NCBI GenBank assembly: GCA_949318235.1 | Contig: OX439134.1 | Coordinates: 14,202,328-14,266,327, forward strand | Origin: Ecdyonurus torrentis | Lineage: Eukaryota; Arthropoda; Insecta; Ephemeroptera; Heptageniidae | Reading direction: 5' to 3' | Length of the DNA stretch: 64,000 bases | Shown here: piece after piece, positions 27,576-43,769 of the stretch | Numbering within the stretch: the first letter of the stretch is position 1 | How the letters are laid out: each line of letters begins with the position of its first letter | Translations under genes and position numbers: made by a program | The notes under the pieces: generated by a model | The model's input: the letters and a program-made list of their open reading frames with translations, nothing else | The model's database searches: none | Told to the model about the DNA's origin: nothing

Positions 27576-27611
<36 letters not shown>
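27576..27611. repeat. Poly-A run
   Basis: About 36 consecutive A with no recognisable retroelement body upstream. Confidence 0.9.
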
Positions 27612-27613
<2 letters not shown>

Positions 27614-27772
27614 CTACGACAGGTACACAGGATTATAATAACATATTTTACAATTTAAAAACTCGCGCTAAATTTGCAATGTTTATTTTATGAGAGAAAT
27701 ATGCACTGAATTTAAATGGTAAAATATATTATCACAATTCTGTGTATACATATTATACATGAATCATATATA

Positions 27773-28174
27773 CACTCTAAAAAAATCGTTGAAAATCTTG
27801 TACACAGTTTTGCAATGCTTTAAGTATTGTGAAATCCACATGAGTTATGAGTTATATGACTTAACTAAGCGTTGAAATTTTAACGATTAAAACCTTAGTG
27901 ATGTCACAAGCGTTGGGACAAAATGAAAAAAAAATGTAGATTTGCAACGGCCAAGTTTAACGTTTATTCCATAGTGATTCTGTGACGTCTTTTACGCTTT
28001 TATCGTTACAATGTCAACGTAGAGTACTCTAGAAGGGGGGAGTACCCCTTCTAGAGTACTCTATGTCAACGTTTAGTGATGTCATAACCGTTAATTCTAC
28101 AATAATTAAAGCATTACAAAACTGTGTATATATACACATAACATAAGCTTTTCAACGATTAATTTTTTAGAGTG
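27773..28174 (+). mobile_element. TA-flanked foldback transposon F2, copy 1
   Basis: Begins TA then CACTCTAAAAAAATCGTTGAAAA and ends with the reverse complement, AGAGTG then TA (28175-28176). The arms pair through CAGTTTTGCAATGCTTTAA/AAAGCATTACAAAACTG and the AACGTT-rich blocks. A second copy is at 47628-47963. TA flanks fit a Tc1/mariner-type target (inference). This copy is interrupted by a 44-bp hairpin insertion at 28020-28063, absent from the second copy. It abuts the F1 copy that follows, the two sharing one TA. Confidence 0.85.
28020..28063. mobile_element. 44-bp hairpin insertion with 8-bp target duplication
   Basis: Two perfect 19-bp inverted repeats, TAGAGTACTCTAGAAGGGG and its complement, flank a 6-bp loop (GGAGTA). 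TGTCAACG lies directly on both sides (28012-28019 and 28064-28071). The related copy at 47866-47873 has a single TGTCAACG and no insert, so it serves as the empty site. An 8-bp duplication with inverted repeats is the signature of hAT-type transposition (known biology). At 44 bp this would be an exceptionally small element. Each arm is itself largely palindromic (TAGAGTACTCTA). Confidence 0.8.
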
Positions 28175-28176
28175 TA

Positions 28177-28476
28177 GGGTGTATGCATTCATTTTAAAGT
28201 CGACGCCATATTGGATCACTCAATAACATTGGACGCATAGGAAAATAAATCATTTTGCCAGTTTAAAAATACTAAGCAATATTTTTGAGAGCATTGATGT
28301 TATGAATTAGTATTTCAAGTATGTGAGAAAAATAATAATATAACAAAAAAGTTAGCCAGTTTCTCAAAGAATGTTGCCAAAAACGATGTTTGTCCTATAT
28401 GCTGCGAGCAATGGTACTCATTACTCCAGTATGACGTCTAAGCGCATTAATGTGACGTCATTTGCATATAACACCC
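28177..28476 (-). mobile_element. TA-flanked repeat F1, copy 2
   Basis: Bounded by TA at both sides (28175-28176 and 28477-28478) with short inverted ends GGGTGTATGC and GCATATAACACCC. Reverse-orientation relative of 37259-37551 and 3487-3770, sharing GTCGACGCCAT, CCAGTTTAAAAATACT, AGCATTGATGTT and ATGACGTC blocks. There is no coding frame. It is probably a small mariner-type non-autonomous element (inference). Confidence 0.82.
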
Positions 28477-28488
28477 TAAATTACAACA

Positions 28489-28727
28489 AGTAAATATTAG
28501 CCTGGAACAGGTATCGATATACTATATATACATGATGTTACTTAATCTATAGGTGAAATGTAATGTATAGTCTATTATAGCTAAGTCATAAATATACCAT
28601 CAAAGAATACCTTTATACCTTCATATTTATCTTTATTGTACATATATATATACGTCATATAGTATATGTTTTATTTGCAAAACAAAGTATTATTTTAATA
28701 TATACTTGTTCCAGGTTAATGTTTACC
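28489..28727. repeat. Foldback repeat with about 35-bp arms
   Basis: The left arm GTAAATATTAGCCTGGAACA pairs with the right-arm reverse complement GTAAACATTAACCTGGAACA. The interior of about 170 bp is TA-rich with weaker inverted similarity. It follows the F1 copy by only a few bases. Confidence 0.65.
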
Positions 28728-29549
<822 letters not shown>

Positions 29550-29639
29550 GGTAATGAGAAATTAGTTGCAACGTTTTTTTATTCCATCATCCCCCTTCTT
29601 CTGCCTTTTTTTTCTTTTTTTCTTTTTTTTTCTCCCAAA

Positions 29640-29830
29640 GTGCCACGAGGGGGTTGAGAAATGGCTGCTTCGCATTTTGGGGGTGGTTGACGCTTAGGGC
29701 GGGGTTAGTACTGGGGTTAGGAGGGGGTTAGATTGATGTGGCGTGATCCGTCAATGTCTAACAGTGTAGCGCAAGCTAAAAAATCTAACCTCCCAATTTC
29801 TACCCCACCTGCCATGCGCAAGCTATACTT
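29640..29830. other. GC-rich island with G-quadruplex potential
   Basis: A short island strikingly richer in G+C than its surroundings. At 29697-29731 it has runs of three or more G separated by TTAG-type spacers (GGGCGGGG, TGGGGTTAG, AGGGGGTTAG), enough for a four-stranded G structure. GCGCAAGCTA is repeated at about 29770 and 29816, and the second half is C-rich on the same strand (AATCTAACCTCCC). I found no convincing open frame. Confidence 0.55.
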
Positions 29831-31310
29831 GTTTATATATATCTATGTATATAGTGTGTGTTATATAATATAAAAATTGTATATTAGAAAAGTAAGATTT
29901 CACTGTTATAACTTTTCTATATATATAAAATGGTTTCAAGTAGTCCAGGATATGTTATTATTATTAAAACTATAGTTAATATAAATACATAATAATTTAA
30001 AACATGTTACATTGTCCAGCAAAAACTATACCCTATATATATACCGCATACAAGATCATACTTACTATCTTATTTAATTATTATTGTAAATTCTACTATG
30101 CGTATGAATTATTTTAAATTTTATTTCTGTTATATAGTAAAGACACAGACAATAGGATTATAAAAACTATATTATAGCTTTGTTTTGGGGTGACTAAAAA
30201 ATGTGCACAAAAATAACAAAGTGGTTGGATTTGCTTTTGCTCTACACCCTGTCTAAACAAGAGCATAGATTTTAACAACCGGATGCACCCTTTTTTATCA
30301 AACAATTTTTTCGAGGTAAACACCAAAATTTTACAGGTGATCAATGTGATATTGAAGCTAAAATGGTGTTAAATTTTATTTCTATAACTTGATAAGAATC
30401 CAAGAAAAGGGGATACTTCCTGTTAGCATACCTTCTCATCTTGTTTTGGCAATGGACTGTGTATCTATAAACCATTTAATGTAGGACTCGACAATTTGCA
30501 AATCTCTTTGTTATAAATAGAAATAAATAAATTCTCCCCTATATCATACAATGGAAAAAGAGACAAAACATAAAAAATCTTGCGAACGTTTATTTTGATG
30601 GCAAAATCACATTGTAACAACATTAAATTGTAATTCATTCAGGACATTTATCCAATGACATTTTAAGTATCAAAAATGAGTTAAACTTTTTATAAATATT
30701 GAAAGTTATTAATACAAAAACTAAATAGATAAAATCTTGAAATGGTCATGCAGTATGATGAAGTTAAAAAAATTAGTAAAATTACCAAGAAACTGTTTTT
30801 TCACAGTGTTAATTGCAACATTAATTAATAAGTATAATAACAAGTAGCATAAAGAATATTAAATTTATATATAATGATATTCTTCACACAATATTTATTT
30901 TCCCCTTTATCAAAATACTAGATCATACCAACACCCTCGTTTGTATAAAATAAATTTGTTTTGAAACATTTTTTTTTCTTTTTTAGAAGACAAATTTACA
31001 GTAATTTTCACATCATTTCAAATATTTATATGTTGGCATAATAGTAAAATATATCAATTTATATATGTTCGTATATATGTGATATGGACATATAAACATA
31101 CAACAAAAAAATGATAAATAATGTAAAACATGATATCAAAATGTGTATGATAAAAATGTCAAGATAACGCATGAAAAAAAATTTTTATAAAAAAACTTCT
31201 TTTATATTATACATAATGCATTTTACGCATGCGTTATATATGTAAAAAAAATTATGATTGATAAGTACTTTTAAGTACTATAATATGGTGTATGCTGGGA
31301 TATTATAGAG

Positions 31311-31314
<4 letters not shown>
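29831..31314. other. AT-rich stretch without recognisable gene
   Basis: A 76-codon minus-strand frame (30114-30344) is not recognisable, although its DNA (30180-30300) is slightly less AT-rich than the flanks. It may be a fragment of an unidentified repeat. Confidence 0.45.

Positions 31315-31360
<46 letters not shown>
31315..31360. repeat. (GA)n microsatellite
   Basis: About 46 bp of GA repeat. Confidence 0.97.
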
Positions 31361-31361
<1 letters not shown>

Positions 31362-31487
31362 AGGTAAAAAAGAGACAATAAAAAATAAGGGTTACAATTT
31401 TTTTCCAATCGAACTTTTTTCTTTTTTTCCTTTTGCAAAAATCATATTTATCACATCTTTAAAATAACATTTTTTTTATCATCCTCA

Positions 31488-31513
31488 TTTTTTTTTTTTT
31501 TTTTTTTTTTTTT
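31488..31513. repeat. Poly-T run
   Basis: About 26 consecutive T. Confidence 0.9.
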
Positions 31514-34500
31514 ACTATATAGGTCTAAAAAAAATTATATTTTATTTTTCGTTCTTAGCTCATTTAACATAGCATGGGAAAGCTATTTCTTTTTACCAAA
31601 AAGGGAACATATATAAATTTCATCTCTTTATCAATGTCTACAAAAGTTAGTATTTTTCTTTTCATTCTCTTATATATATAAGACGACTCGCGTGTCACTT
31701 TTTTTTTTTCATAATAACAAAAAAAATACACCATAGCTACTTATTTCCTTTATATCAACTTTTTTTTCTTCTTTAGAAAAAAAAAAGCTTTTAGTTTAAT
31801 CTGTCGTGAAATAAATTCAAATTTATATTTATTTCGATGTCTCAATTAACGGTTTAAATTTATATAAATGATCGTAAAAGTTTTTGAAATGCATATAATA
31901 ATTGAAAATAATTAGTTATAGTTAGTATAACTTAAATGATTAATTAACATGGTAATATTTTGACTATGAAAATTATCATTGATTTATATATCATTTAATT
32001 TTAAGTTATACTGTGATATATTTTTAAATGTTTTTAATAGATAATTTTCTTCTTTTTTTTATTAAAATTATTATTATATATTTTTTTACTCAACATTCGT
32101 TAAAAAATATATATATTTTTTTAATATTTCCATATTTTATGTATTTGTTTTTTTAACTTAAAAATATTTTGGTGTCTGAAATCTAAATATATTATAAAAA
32201 TCTTTCTGAGTTCCTTTTAGAATTAAACACTGATTATTTAATAGTAAGAACTAAATCTATTTGATTTTTCTTTTTTTTTTTTTTTACTAGGAATTCACAC
32301 AAAAAAATCCAAAATTAGGTTAAAAAGTGTAATAAAATGTATATTTGACTTTGATTAAATTGTGCCATTTTATTTTGTTTAGTATGAGTTTCAACTATAA
32401 ACTTTTTCAAAACTAAAAATTAATGCAAGAGTATAATATAGAACTCAAACGGGAGAAACAACGAAGATAGATAACTTTTTGAGTATCCTAAAACGTATGC
32501 AACCAGCTTGTCCTATACAAAAGTAGTGTTCCTAGACCACGCGTTTAACTTCAACAAAATTGCTATTTTTTTCAATTTTTTTGACTCGTTTTAGTTAAAA
32601 ATATATATCTTAAAATTAAAAATCTATGTCCTGATAATACTAAAGAACATTATTTAACAAATAATCTATCATTAATATTCAAAATGTGTATTAATGTATT
32701 AGATCATAAAAGTATTGAAATTTAAATAAATGAAATTTTTTAACAATAATAACTATTTTGAGTATTTAATTTAGTACGTAAATGACTTTTTTACGATGTA
32801 CATTAATTTTTATGGTAACTTAAATACAAAAATAAAAATATTTTCAGTATTTAAGTAAAATTTAAGTAAAATATTCTTACTTAAGTGTATAATAATTGAC
32901 TTATAAAAATAAACTGAAAAAAATAGTTCAATTTTTCATTCCCAAATTTATTCCATGGCCCTAAACCATTATATTTTTAAAGACTTCTTTAAAATAAAAA
33001 ATAAAAAAATAAAAGATGATGTCAAATGATTAAAATGCAAATTCAAACATTTTTATTCAACCATTTTTAATTCGACTACCATTTTTTAAAAGTTATACAT
33101 TTTTGTCTACAGCGAATAAGAAAAAGTGGTTTACAAAAAGAAAAAAAAGAATGGATAAAAAATATATACTTTTATGGTGTGTATATAATAATTTTATATA
33201 ATTTATAATGATGCAGCGATTAAATTCGCATTACGGTTTCGTGCAAGGGTCTATATATTTTTTTTGTCCATGTTATTTTTCTAAAACAGAAAAAAAAAAT
33301 TATTATAACTAGAACTAAATTACATTCGAACTAATGTAATTATGTGCAAAATATTTTTTAAACGGACTAAAATTATTTTTGCAAAGTTTTAAAATATTTT
33401 TTATTGTAATTTGTTCTTTCAAGGATATAAAAATATATTTGATATCAAAGAAGAAGAAAAAAATTATATATATGTATAGAAGTTCAAAAAATATAATTTA
33501 TTTATCGCCTTTGGCGTAAAGTTCAAAAAATTGAATATAACTAATTACATTTTTCGTAGAATAAATTGTGTATAGTATAATTATTGATGTAAAAAAAATT
33601 GTACTTTTTATATTTACTATATCAGGGTTTCAAATTATATTAAAAAAAATGTATACAGTATAGTAAAATTAATAACAGATTACTTAAACCATTTTAATTC
33701 ATATTTCAGTAGTACTTTGGTACGATAAAATTTAAACCTTTATTTCAATTTTATATTCATTCCCCCCTCCTCTTTCTCCAATAAGAAGATAAATTGAGTC
33801 TTTTATATTATCATGAATATACTTTGAGCAATTGTTAATTATACACTATATAAAATTAATGATATATACTTCATGAAACTATAAACTTTATTAAAAGATT
33901 TTTTTAATTCTAAAAAAAAACTGAACAATATTAAAAAATGCGTATTTAATGTTAGAAAAAAAAAACTATAAAATTTGAATTAAATGAGGCTTTCAAGATA
34001 ATATAAAAAACTTTTGTTTATCATTAAAGCCAATCATAAACCAGTATATATAAAAAGTATATAATAATAACTTCCGTTAAAAAATGTATAAAAATTTACA
34101 AGAATCATCATTGTTACTATTATTATTATTTTTTATATTTATTGGTATTTTATTGTACGTAATTTAAGAAAATTACACACTCTTTAAATATGTAACAAAA
34201 AAAAATCGTTTTTCAAGTTGATATATCGTATTAAAAAAAATATGTAAAAAGTTAATGAATAATGCATTTTAATTGTAAAATTTACACTTAATTAATATTA
34301 CAAGTACTTAAGAATAAAAATTATTATATCTAATCATTCTTATAACTTATATATTTTTTGAATAGAGTTTCTCCCTTTTTTTTTATTATTCAATTTTAAT
34401 TTCAATATGACGTGTTACAGTAATTTTAATGTTATGTATATTATATTAATATAAAAAAGAACGTCATTAAGTATTATCAATATAAAATCTTTATTATTAT

Positions 34501-34885
34501 GACTACTGTATATAGAATTGAATTGAAAATTATGGGAAATTAAGTGTTTTTACATTATTTTTATATGTTCTGTGAAATCTTTTTTTCAGATATTTTATTT
34601 CAAATATATATAATAAAAAAAAAGTTAATGCTGAGTGATTTAAGATATTTTTTAGTTTCTATTTTTAAAGTTAAATTGAATATATGGTTGGATTTAATCG
34701 TGGATTTGATTTTTATCATATATTTCATATAATAAATTAGGGAGAAATGTTAAGTTTTTCAAATGCTTTTTGGTGTTTTATTATTCACATTTTTGAAAAT
34801 CATATAGTAATTAATTAGTTACATAAAATAAATACCTGACTTTTTTTTAGCTTGTGGTATAATTTAATACTCTTCTCATGATTAA
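31514..34885. other. Long AT-rich stretch without recognisable gene
   Basis: More than 3 kb of A/T-dominated DNA with frequent stops in all frames. Two sites with slightly more G+C (GTATGCAACCAGCTTG near 32497 and CACGCG near 32539) do not align convincingly with other repeats. No gene is recognised. Confidence 0.55.
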
Positions 34886-34889
34886 TATA

Positions 34890-35089
34890 TTTTAGGTTTT
34901 GTATTCAGATATAGCTTGTATCTCAAAACTTAAAAAAAACTTCCAAACTTTATGATGCTATTTGAAAGTTAATTGTAACAGCTATATACCTATATGATAA
35001 AAATTTCAGAACCCGTGACCATCATATAAGAGAGAAAATAATTATTTAACTTAACATGGGCTCTTATGGGACTAAAACTTCAAAAACTC

Positions 35090-35183
<94 letters not shown>

Positions 35184-35324
35184 CATGGCGACGCCCCCAA
35201 TTTTTTTTTTCTTTTTTACATTTTTGAAGATACCATATTATCCTATAATGTATGCAAAATTTCAGTTTTTTCTTTCTTTAAAATTCTTTAGTCAAAACCA
35301 GCAGTACCTGATTTTCTGCCTTAA
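34890..35324 (+). mobile_element. TTAA-associated repeat F6, copy 1, with TA expansion
   Basis: Aligns along its whole length with 51286-51629 read in reverse. Shared blocks include TGTATTCAGAT/TGTGTTCAGAT, CTTTATGATG, CAGAACCCGTGACCATCA, TTATGGGACTAAAACTTC, TTTTTGAAGATA and AGTACCTGATTTTC. The right edge is TTAA (35321-35324); the left edge is a mutated TTTA. In place of a short AT stretch in the other copy it has about 90 bp of (TA)n. The frame at 35056-35328 is this repeat plus the TA array and is not a gene. Confidence 0.78.
35092..35182. repeat. (TA)n microsatellite inside repeat F6
   Basis: About 91 bp of TA. The corresponding position in the second F6 copy has only about 17 bp of non-repetitive AT sequence. 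Confidence 0.97.
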
Positions 35325-35796
35325 TTAAAAATGAATATAATTTTAGTATGTTTAATAGCAGTGTAATTTTAATATATAATTTTAAGTTGCAAATAAACTA
35401 AATCCAATATGAAAAATGGAAAAACAATAAAAATACCATATATTTTATACTCCCTTGAAAACATTCAAAATTGTAAGAAATTATTTTTAAAAAAAGAAGT
35501 TGATTTAAGAAAATAAAGTAAAATACATAGTTGTAAAAAACACTATCAGCTAAATCGTAAAAATAAAATTATATAAACAACAATTGAAACAATAATTGAA
35601 TTCAAACTCCTTTGTATAATAAACAAATCACTTTTAAAAGCGTATATTTTAAACTTCTTTTTAATTTAATTATCTATATTATATAAGCAAATGCAAATCC
35701 TTTGTAGAAGTATAATTATTCTTAATTAAAGATTTGATTGAAAAATGTGTGTTAAAGTAGCATCACGATAGTAATTAAATATATACTGTGTGTGTA

Positions 35797-35820
35797 AGAG
35801 AGAGAGAGAGAGAGAGAGAG
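35797..35820. repeat. Short (GA)n tract
   Basis: About 24 bp of GA preceded by a short GT run. Confidence 0.92.
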
Positions 35821-36843
35821 AAGGCTTAAGACTGATGAATATTGAGGGTCACAACAGGGGGGTCTAGATAATCTCTGCTGAAATGTAGAGGATTAGACTA
35901 TAAAATAATGTTTATATGTGGAATACCTACCTGTGGATGAATATATATATACGTACTTTATAATTCAAAATGACGTGATCATTCTTATTATATATATATA
36001 TATATAGGTAAACATAAATTATATTCATGTATGGGTTAAAGAAATTTAGTAATTCATGCTGCTTTTATAAAATGTTGCTATATGGAATTGTATAAACGTA
36101 TGCTCTTTAACATATTTATTATGCTAGGCAGCATAATTATGTTGTTGTGAAAATAAGTGTTTCTGAATATAGTATAATTATTGTGCACTTATTGTATGTG
36201 ATATATATTTTCATATTGGCTCGAAAAAAAATCACAATTTCATTTTTTTTTTTTTTTTTTAGTAAAATTTGATTTGAGAATAAAATCTTGAAACAATTTT
36301 TTAAATTTTATACTGGCTATATAGGGTCAAAATATTGGTCACTTTTGACCTGAATGATCTGTATGAAGACCATCTTAGGTGATCTATATAAAATTGTTAA
36401 AAAAAAAAAAAAACTTTATATTATAGTGATGCTTGATTTTTGGTATATGAATTGATTTGAATAAGGAAAGTAAAGTTGTCGTAACTGTCAGGTTTTTGAT
36501 GACCCAATAAAATTTCTAGCTCATGACCTATAAAATATATAATGTAAAAACTTATGTGAGAAATTTTAATTTTAGTACATATTTTTTTTATAAATAACTC
36601 ATGTTCAAAATATTAGGAAAAAAAAAAAAAAAAAAAAACTTAATAAATAAATTTATCTTATTTTTTAATTTTAATGAAAAATTGTATGCATGGTGGTAGA
36701 CACATAAAACAAAAGAGAAATAAATTATAATTCCATTTTAAAAACTAAAAATTGTTCTGCTATTATCATCATTTTTATTAAACACTTTTTCTTATAAAAT
36801 ATTTTATTATTTATTGCGTATATTTTATAAATCACCCTCCAAT

Positions 36844-36876
<33 letters not shown>

Positions 36877-37258
36877 TTTTCTCTCGTTTTTGAACATATA
36901 TAAAACAAAAATATTATATAGAAAAATATAAATGAATATTATTTATTATAAAATCAATACTTTAAATTGATTGCTAATGACAAAAAGATATTTTTGATTA
37001 CATAAAAAGATTAATGAATTATTGGTTGTGGAGTCAGCTTTAGAGAGCTGTATAGAGATCTGTAAGGGATGAAATTTTTATTAAAAAGTACCCCTTATAA
37101 TGATATTTATAATAATTTTGAAATTTTTTAATATATGGTTTTCAATGAGTGTGCTTATATTTTATTAAGTTTTTTTTTTTTTAGATATTTTGATCAAGAT
37201 CAAAAATTTATACTCTTATTCTTATTTTAATTTATTTAGTACTGTACTACTGTATATA
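35821..37258. other. AT-rich stretch with poly-A and poly-T runs
   Basis: Contains poly-A at about 36618-36638 and poly-T at about 36846-36875. Nothing gene-like is recognised. Confidence 0.55.
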
Positions 37259-37551
37259 GGGTGTGTACGCATGACGTCATTCTGAGTGCTTTTCGATGCT
37301 CTTCTTGAGCAATGAATAACATTGCTCAGCATAGGACAAACGTAGTTTTTGGCTATTTTCTTTAGAAAATTAGCTATTTTTTGGTCATTATCAATTTTCT
37401 TGCATACTTGAGGTACTAATTAAACCTGTTAACAGCATCAATGCTTTCAAAAAAATTGCGAAGTATTTTTAAACTGGCAAAATGTGCCATTTTCCTATAC
37501 CGGCCAATGTTATTTAGTACTCACTCATGACGTCGACTTTAACATGAATGA
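37259..37551 (+). mobile_element. TA-flanked repeat F1, copy 3
   Basis: Begins TA then GGGTGTGTACGCATGACGTCA and aligns with the reverse of 28177-28476 and with 3487-3770. It shares GAGCAATGAATAACATT, GTTAACAGCATCAATGCT, TTTTTAAACTGGCAAAATG and GTCGACTTTAA. The right terminus has diverged from the ACACCC end kept in copy 2. Confidence 0.8.
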
Positions 37552-37899
37552 AACTACTCTATAAAGCAAAATGTACAAAGGTAAAATCTATATGATCTTA
37601 TAGTTTCTAGTTAGAGTATTTTGAATGGAGAAGCTCTATACTGTAATTCTATATATATTTTTTTCAATTCTTTATATTTCATGACGTAATCCAGAAAATA
37701 AGTTACTTTATAGTAAAATACATTTCAGCTATAGGTTCAAAAATAATTTGAAAAGTTTTTGGCTATATAAAAATTAATTAATTAAAAAAAAGCATAGAGC
37801 AACAAATTTATATTGTTATTATGAATAAAAACGTAGACATATTTGATTAAACAAGCTTTTAATTAAATCCCTAAAAATTCTGTGCAGATCTCTATATAC
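37552..37899. other. AT-rich stretch without recognisable gene
   Basis: Nothing is recognised. Confidence 0.55.
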
Positions 37900-38175
37900 A
37901 ATACATGAGGAGTATTGTGTGTGAGAGAGAGTTCGGCAGAGAGAGAGAGAGAGAGAGTTATGCTCTTTTGCTTTTGTCATGTCAAACTCCCACCTATCCT
38001 ATACCCCCCAACCCCCCCCTCCCCCCAAAAAAAAACATCACCCACTCCAAAAAACCATCCCCTAAATATAACCCCATTTCTACCCCCACACCTAAATATA
38101 GAGAACCGGGCGTTTTGCGATGCGAGCAAGCGAACGAAAATTTTCACCGGTCGTGGAGCTATAAATTAGAATTTC
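37900..38175. other. GA tract, C-rich tract and CpG-rich patch
   Basis: Short GA tracts (37921-37957) lead into a strongly C-rich stretch with several runs of five or more C at 38003-38027, then further CCCC-containing blocks to 38090. A patch with many CpG follows (GGGCGTTTTGCGATGCGAG, AAGCGAACG). Two overlapping frames through it are Pro-rich because of the C runs. I do not recognise a gene; a regulatory island or untranslated exon is possible. Confidence 0.45.
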
Positions 38176-39406
38176 TCTTCCTCTCTTCTCTCTACATACT
38201 GACAACTAGACACAATGATGAATTTTGTAATTGATTTTCACTTCACGTTGCTGCTGCTGCCTGCCTGCCTGTTAGAAATGCTTTTACTCTCATACTGTGT
38301 GTTGTTTGATGATGTTTTTTTTATCCTCTCTCTCACACCAAGAGAGAGAGAGAGAGAGAGGAAAAAATCATCGTGTGCATTCATTTGTAAATATCATGTT
38401 ATATATTGAGGGAAAATTATATTAATTACATTTTTAAATTACTTGTGTTTTTATATATATATTGGGTTTTGATTTTATTGTGATTGTTTTATGAATTGAT
38501 TTTATTTTTGTTTAATATTATATGTTTCTAATATACAATATAGTTATATAATATAGTATAGGGTGCATATAGTATCATGGTATTGAAAATTTTGACAAAC
38601 TTGTTTAAATATTGTCATTCAAATAGAATTCCCTTGGAATTTATTTGTCCTTTCTGCATTTTTTTTATGTGACTAAAATGAGCTCTATATATTTAAAGAA
38701 GAGATAACACATTTGATAATATCCTTATTTTTTTTTTTAAAAATAAATGTTCTAAGTTCTAACAGTGTAAGTATATGATTGCTATTAGTTATAGACGTAT
38801 ACTTATTTATTTATGCAGTCAAAAATGAATATTTTTTACACCAGAATTTTAGTTTTATTATTATTATTTATACTATAATAAAATTATACAAAAATATACT
38901 TGTAAAACCTCTTAATTAATTTAAAACTTTGAATAATTTTTTTAAATAGTCTTGTACTATATTAGTATGTTTGTACATATTGTAAAATTTAAATTGCATA
39001 TAATTGATTGCAGTTTGCTTTCAACAAACACTCAAAATATATATTATTCGAATATCAGTATAAGATAAACAAACATTTTAAAATTATGAAAAAATGATTT
39101 TATATTTTTATATATATATCAATAAAAATACATATATTTCTTAAAATATAAATATATAAATTTCATATTTATCTAAATCACATTACTAATTAGTTTTATT
39201 TAATAATTATTCCCAGATTAAACCAAAAATTTCAACCCCTCATATTTATTTATATATTTATATATATGTAAAATAACAACCAAAATTGAGAAATAAACTT
39301 TATACCAAACTTCCTAAATTAATTAATTATATCAAATATACATTATTATTATTTAAATTAATATCATTTAATCATTATTAAAAAATATTTTGATATAACA
39401 ACCCAT
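38176..39406. other. AT-rich stretch without recognisable gene
   Basis: A short CT tract and a GA tract (38327-38360) face each other and could form a small hairpin. Otherwise nothing is recognised. Confidence 0.5.
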
Positions 39407-39524
<118 letters not shown>

Positions 39525-39755
39525 AGTTTGATATTATTTATATAATTTCCCTTGAAATCTGGCTGTACAACCATAGCAAGTTCTATATATACACAGTATA
39601 TATATGTATGTACATAGCATAGTCTCTGGAAACTATACGCATTAATCGTAGTCATATACATAGAGAGTCAAAGGCAGGAAATAATCCTGTTACATTCAGG
39701 ATATTGTGTTGCCGGGGTTTATATAAGTGATGAATGGGAATAAATTTATTATCAC

Positions 39756-39760
<5 letters not shown>

Positions 39761-39795
<35 letters not shown>
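39761..39795. repeat. (CT)n microsatellite
   Basis: About 35 bp of CT repeat. Confidence 0.96.

Positions 39796-43769
<3,974 letters not shown>

Noticed and set aside
32490..32545. Possible fifth copy of repeat F3 (TATGCAACCAGC)
   Set aside because: Similarity limited to about 10 bp.
35056..35328. Tyr/Ile-rich frames (also 39434, 41550, 41605 and 62877)
   Set aside because: Translations of (TA)n arrays with short random flanks.
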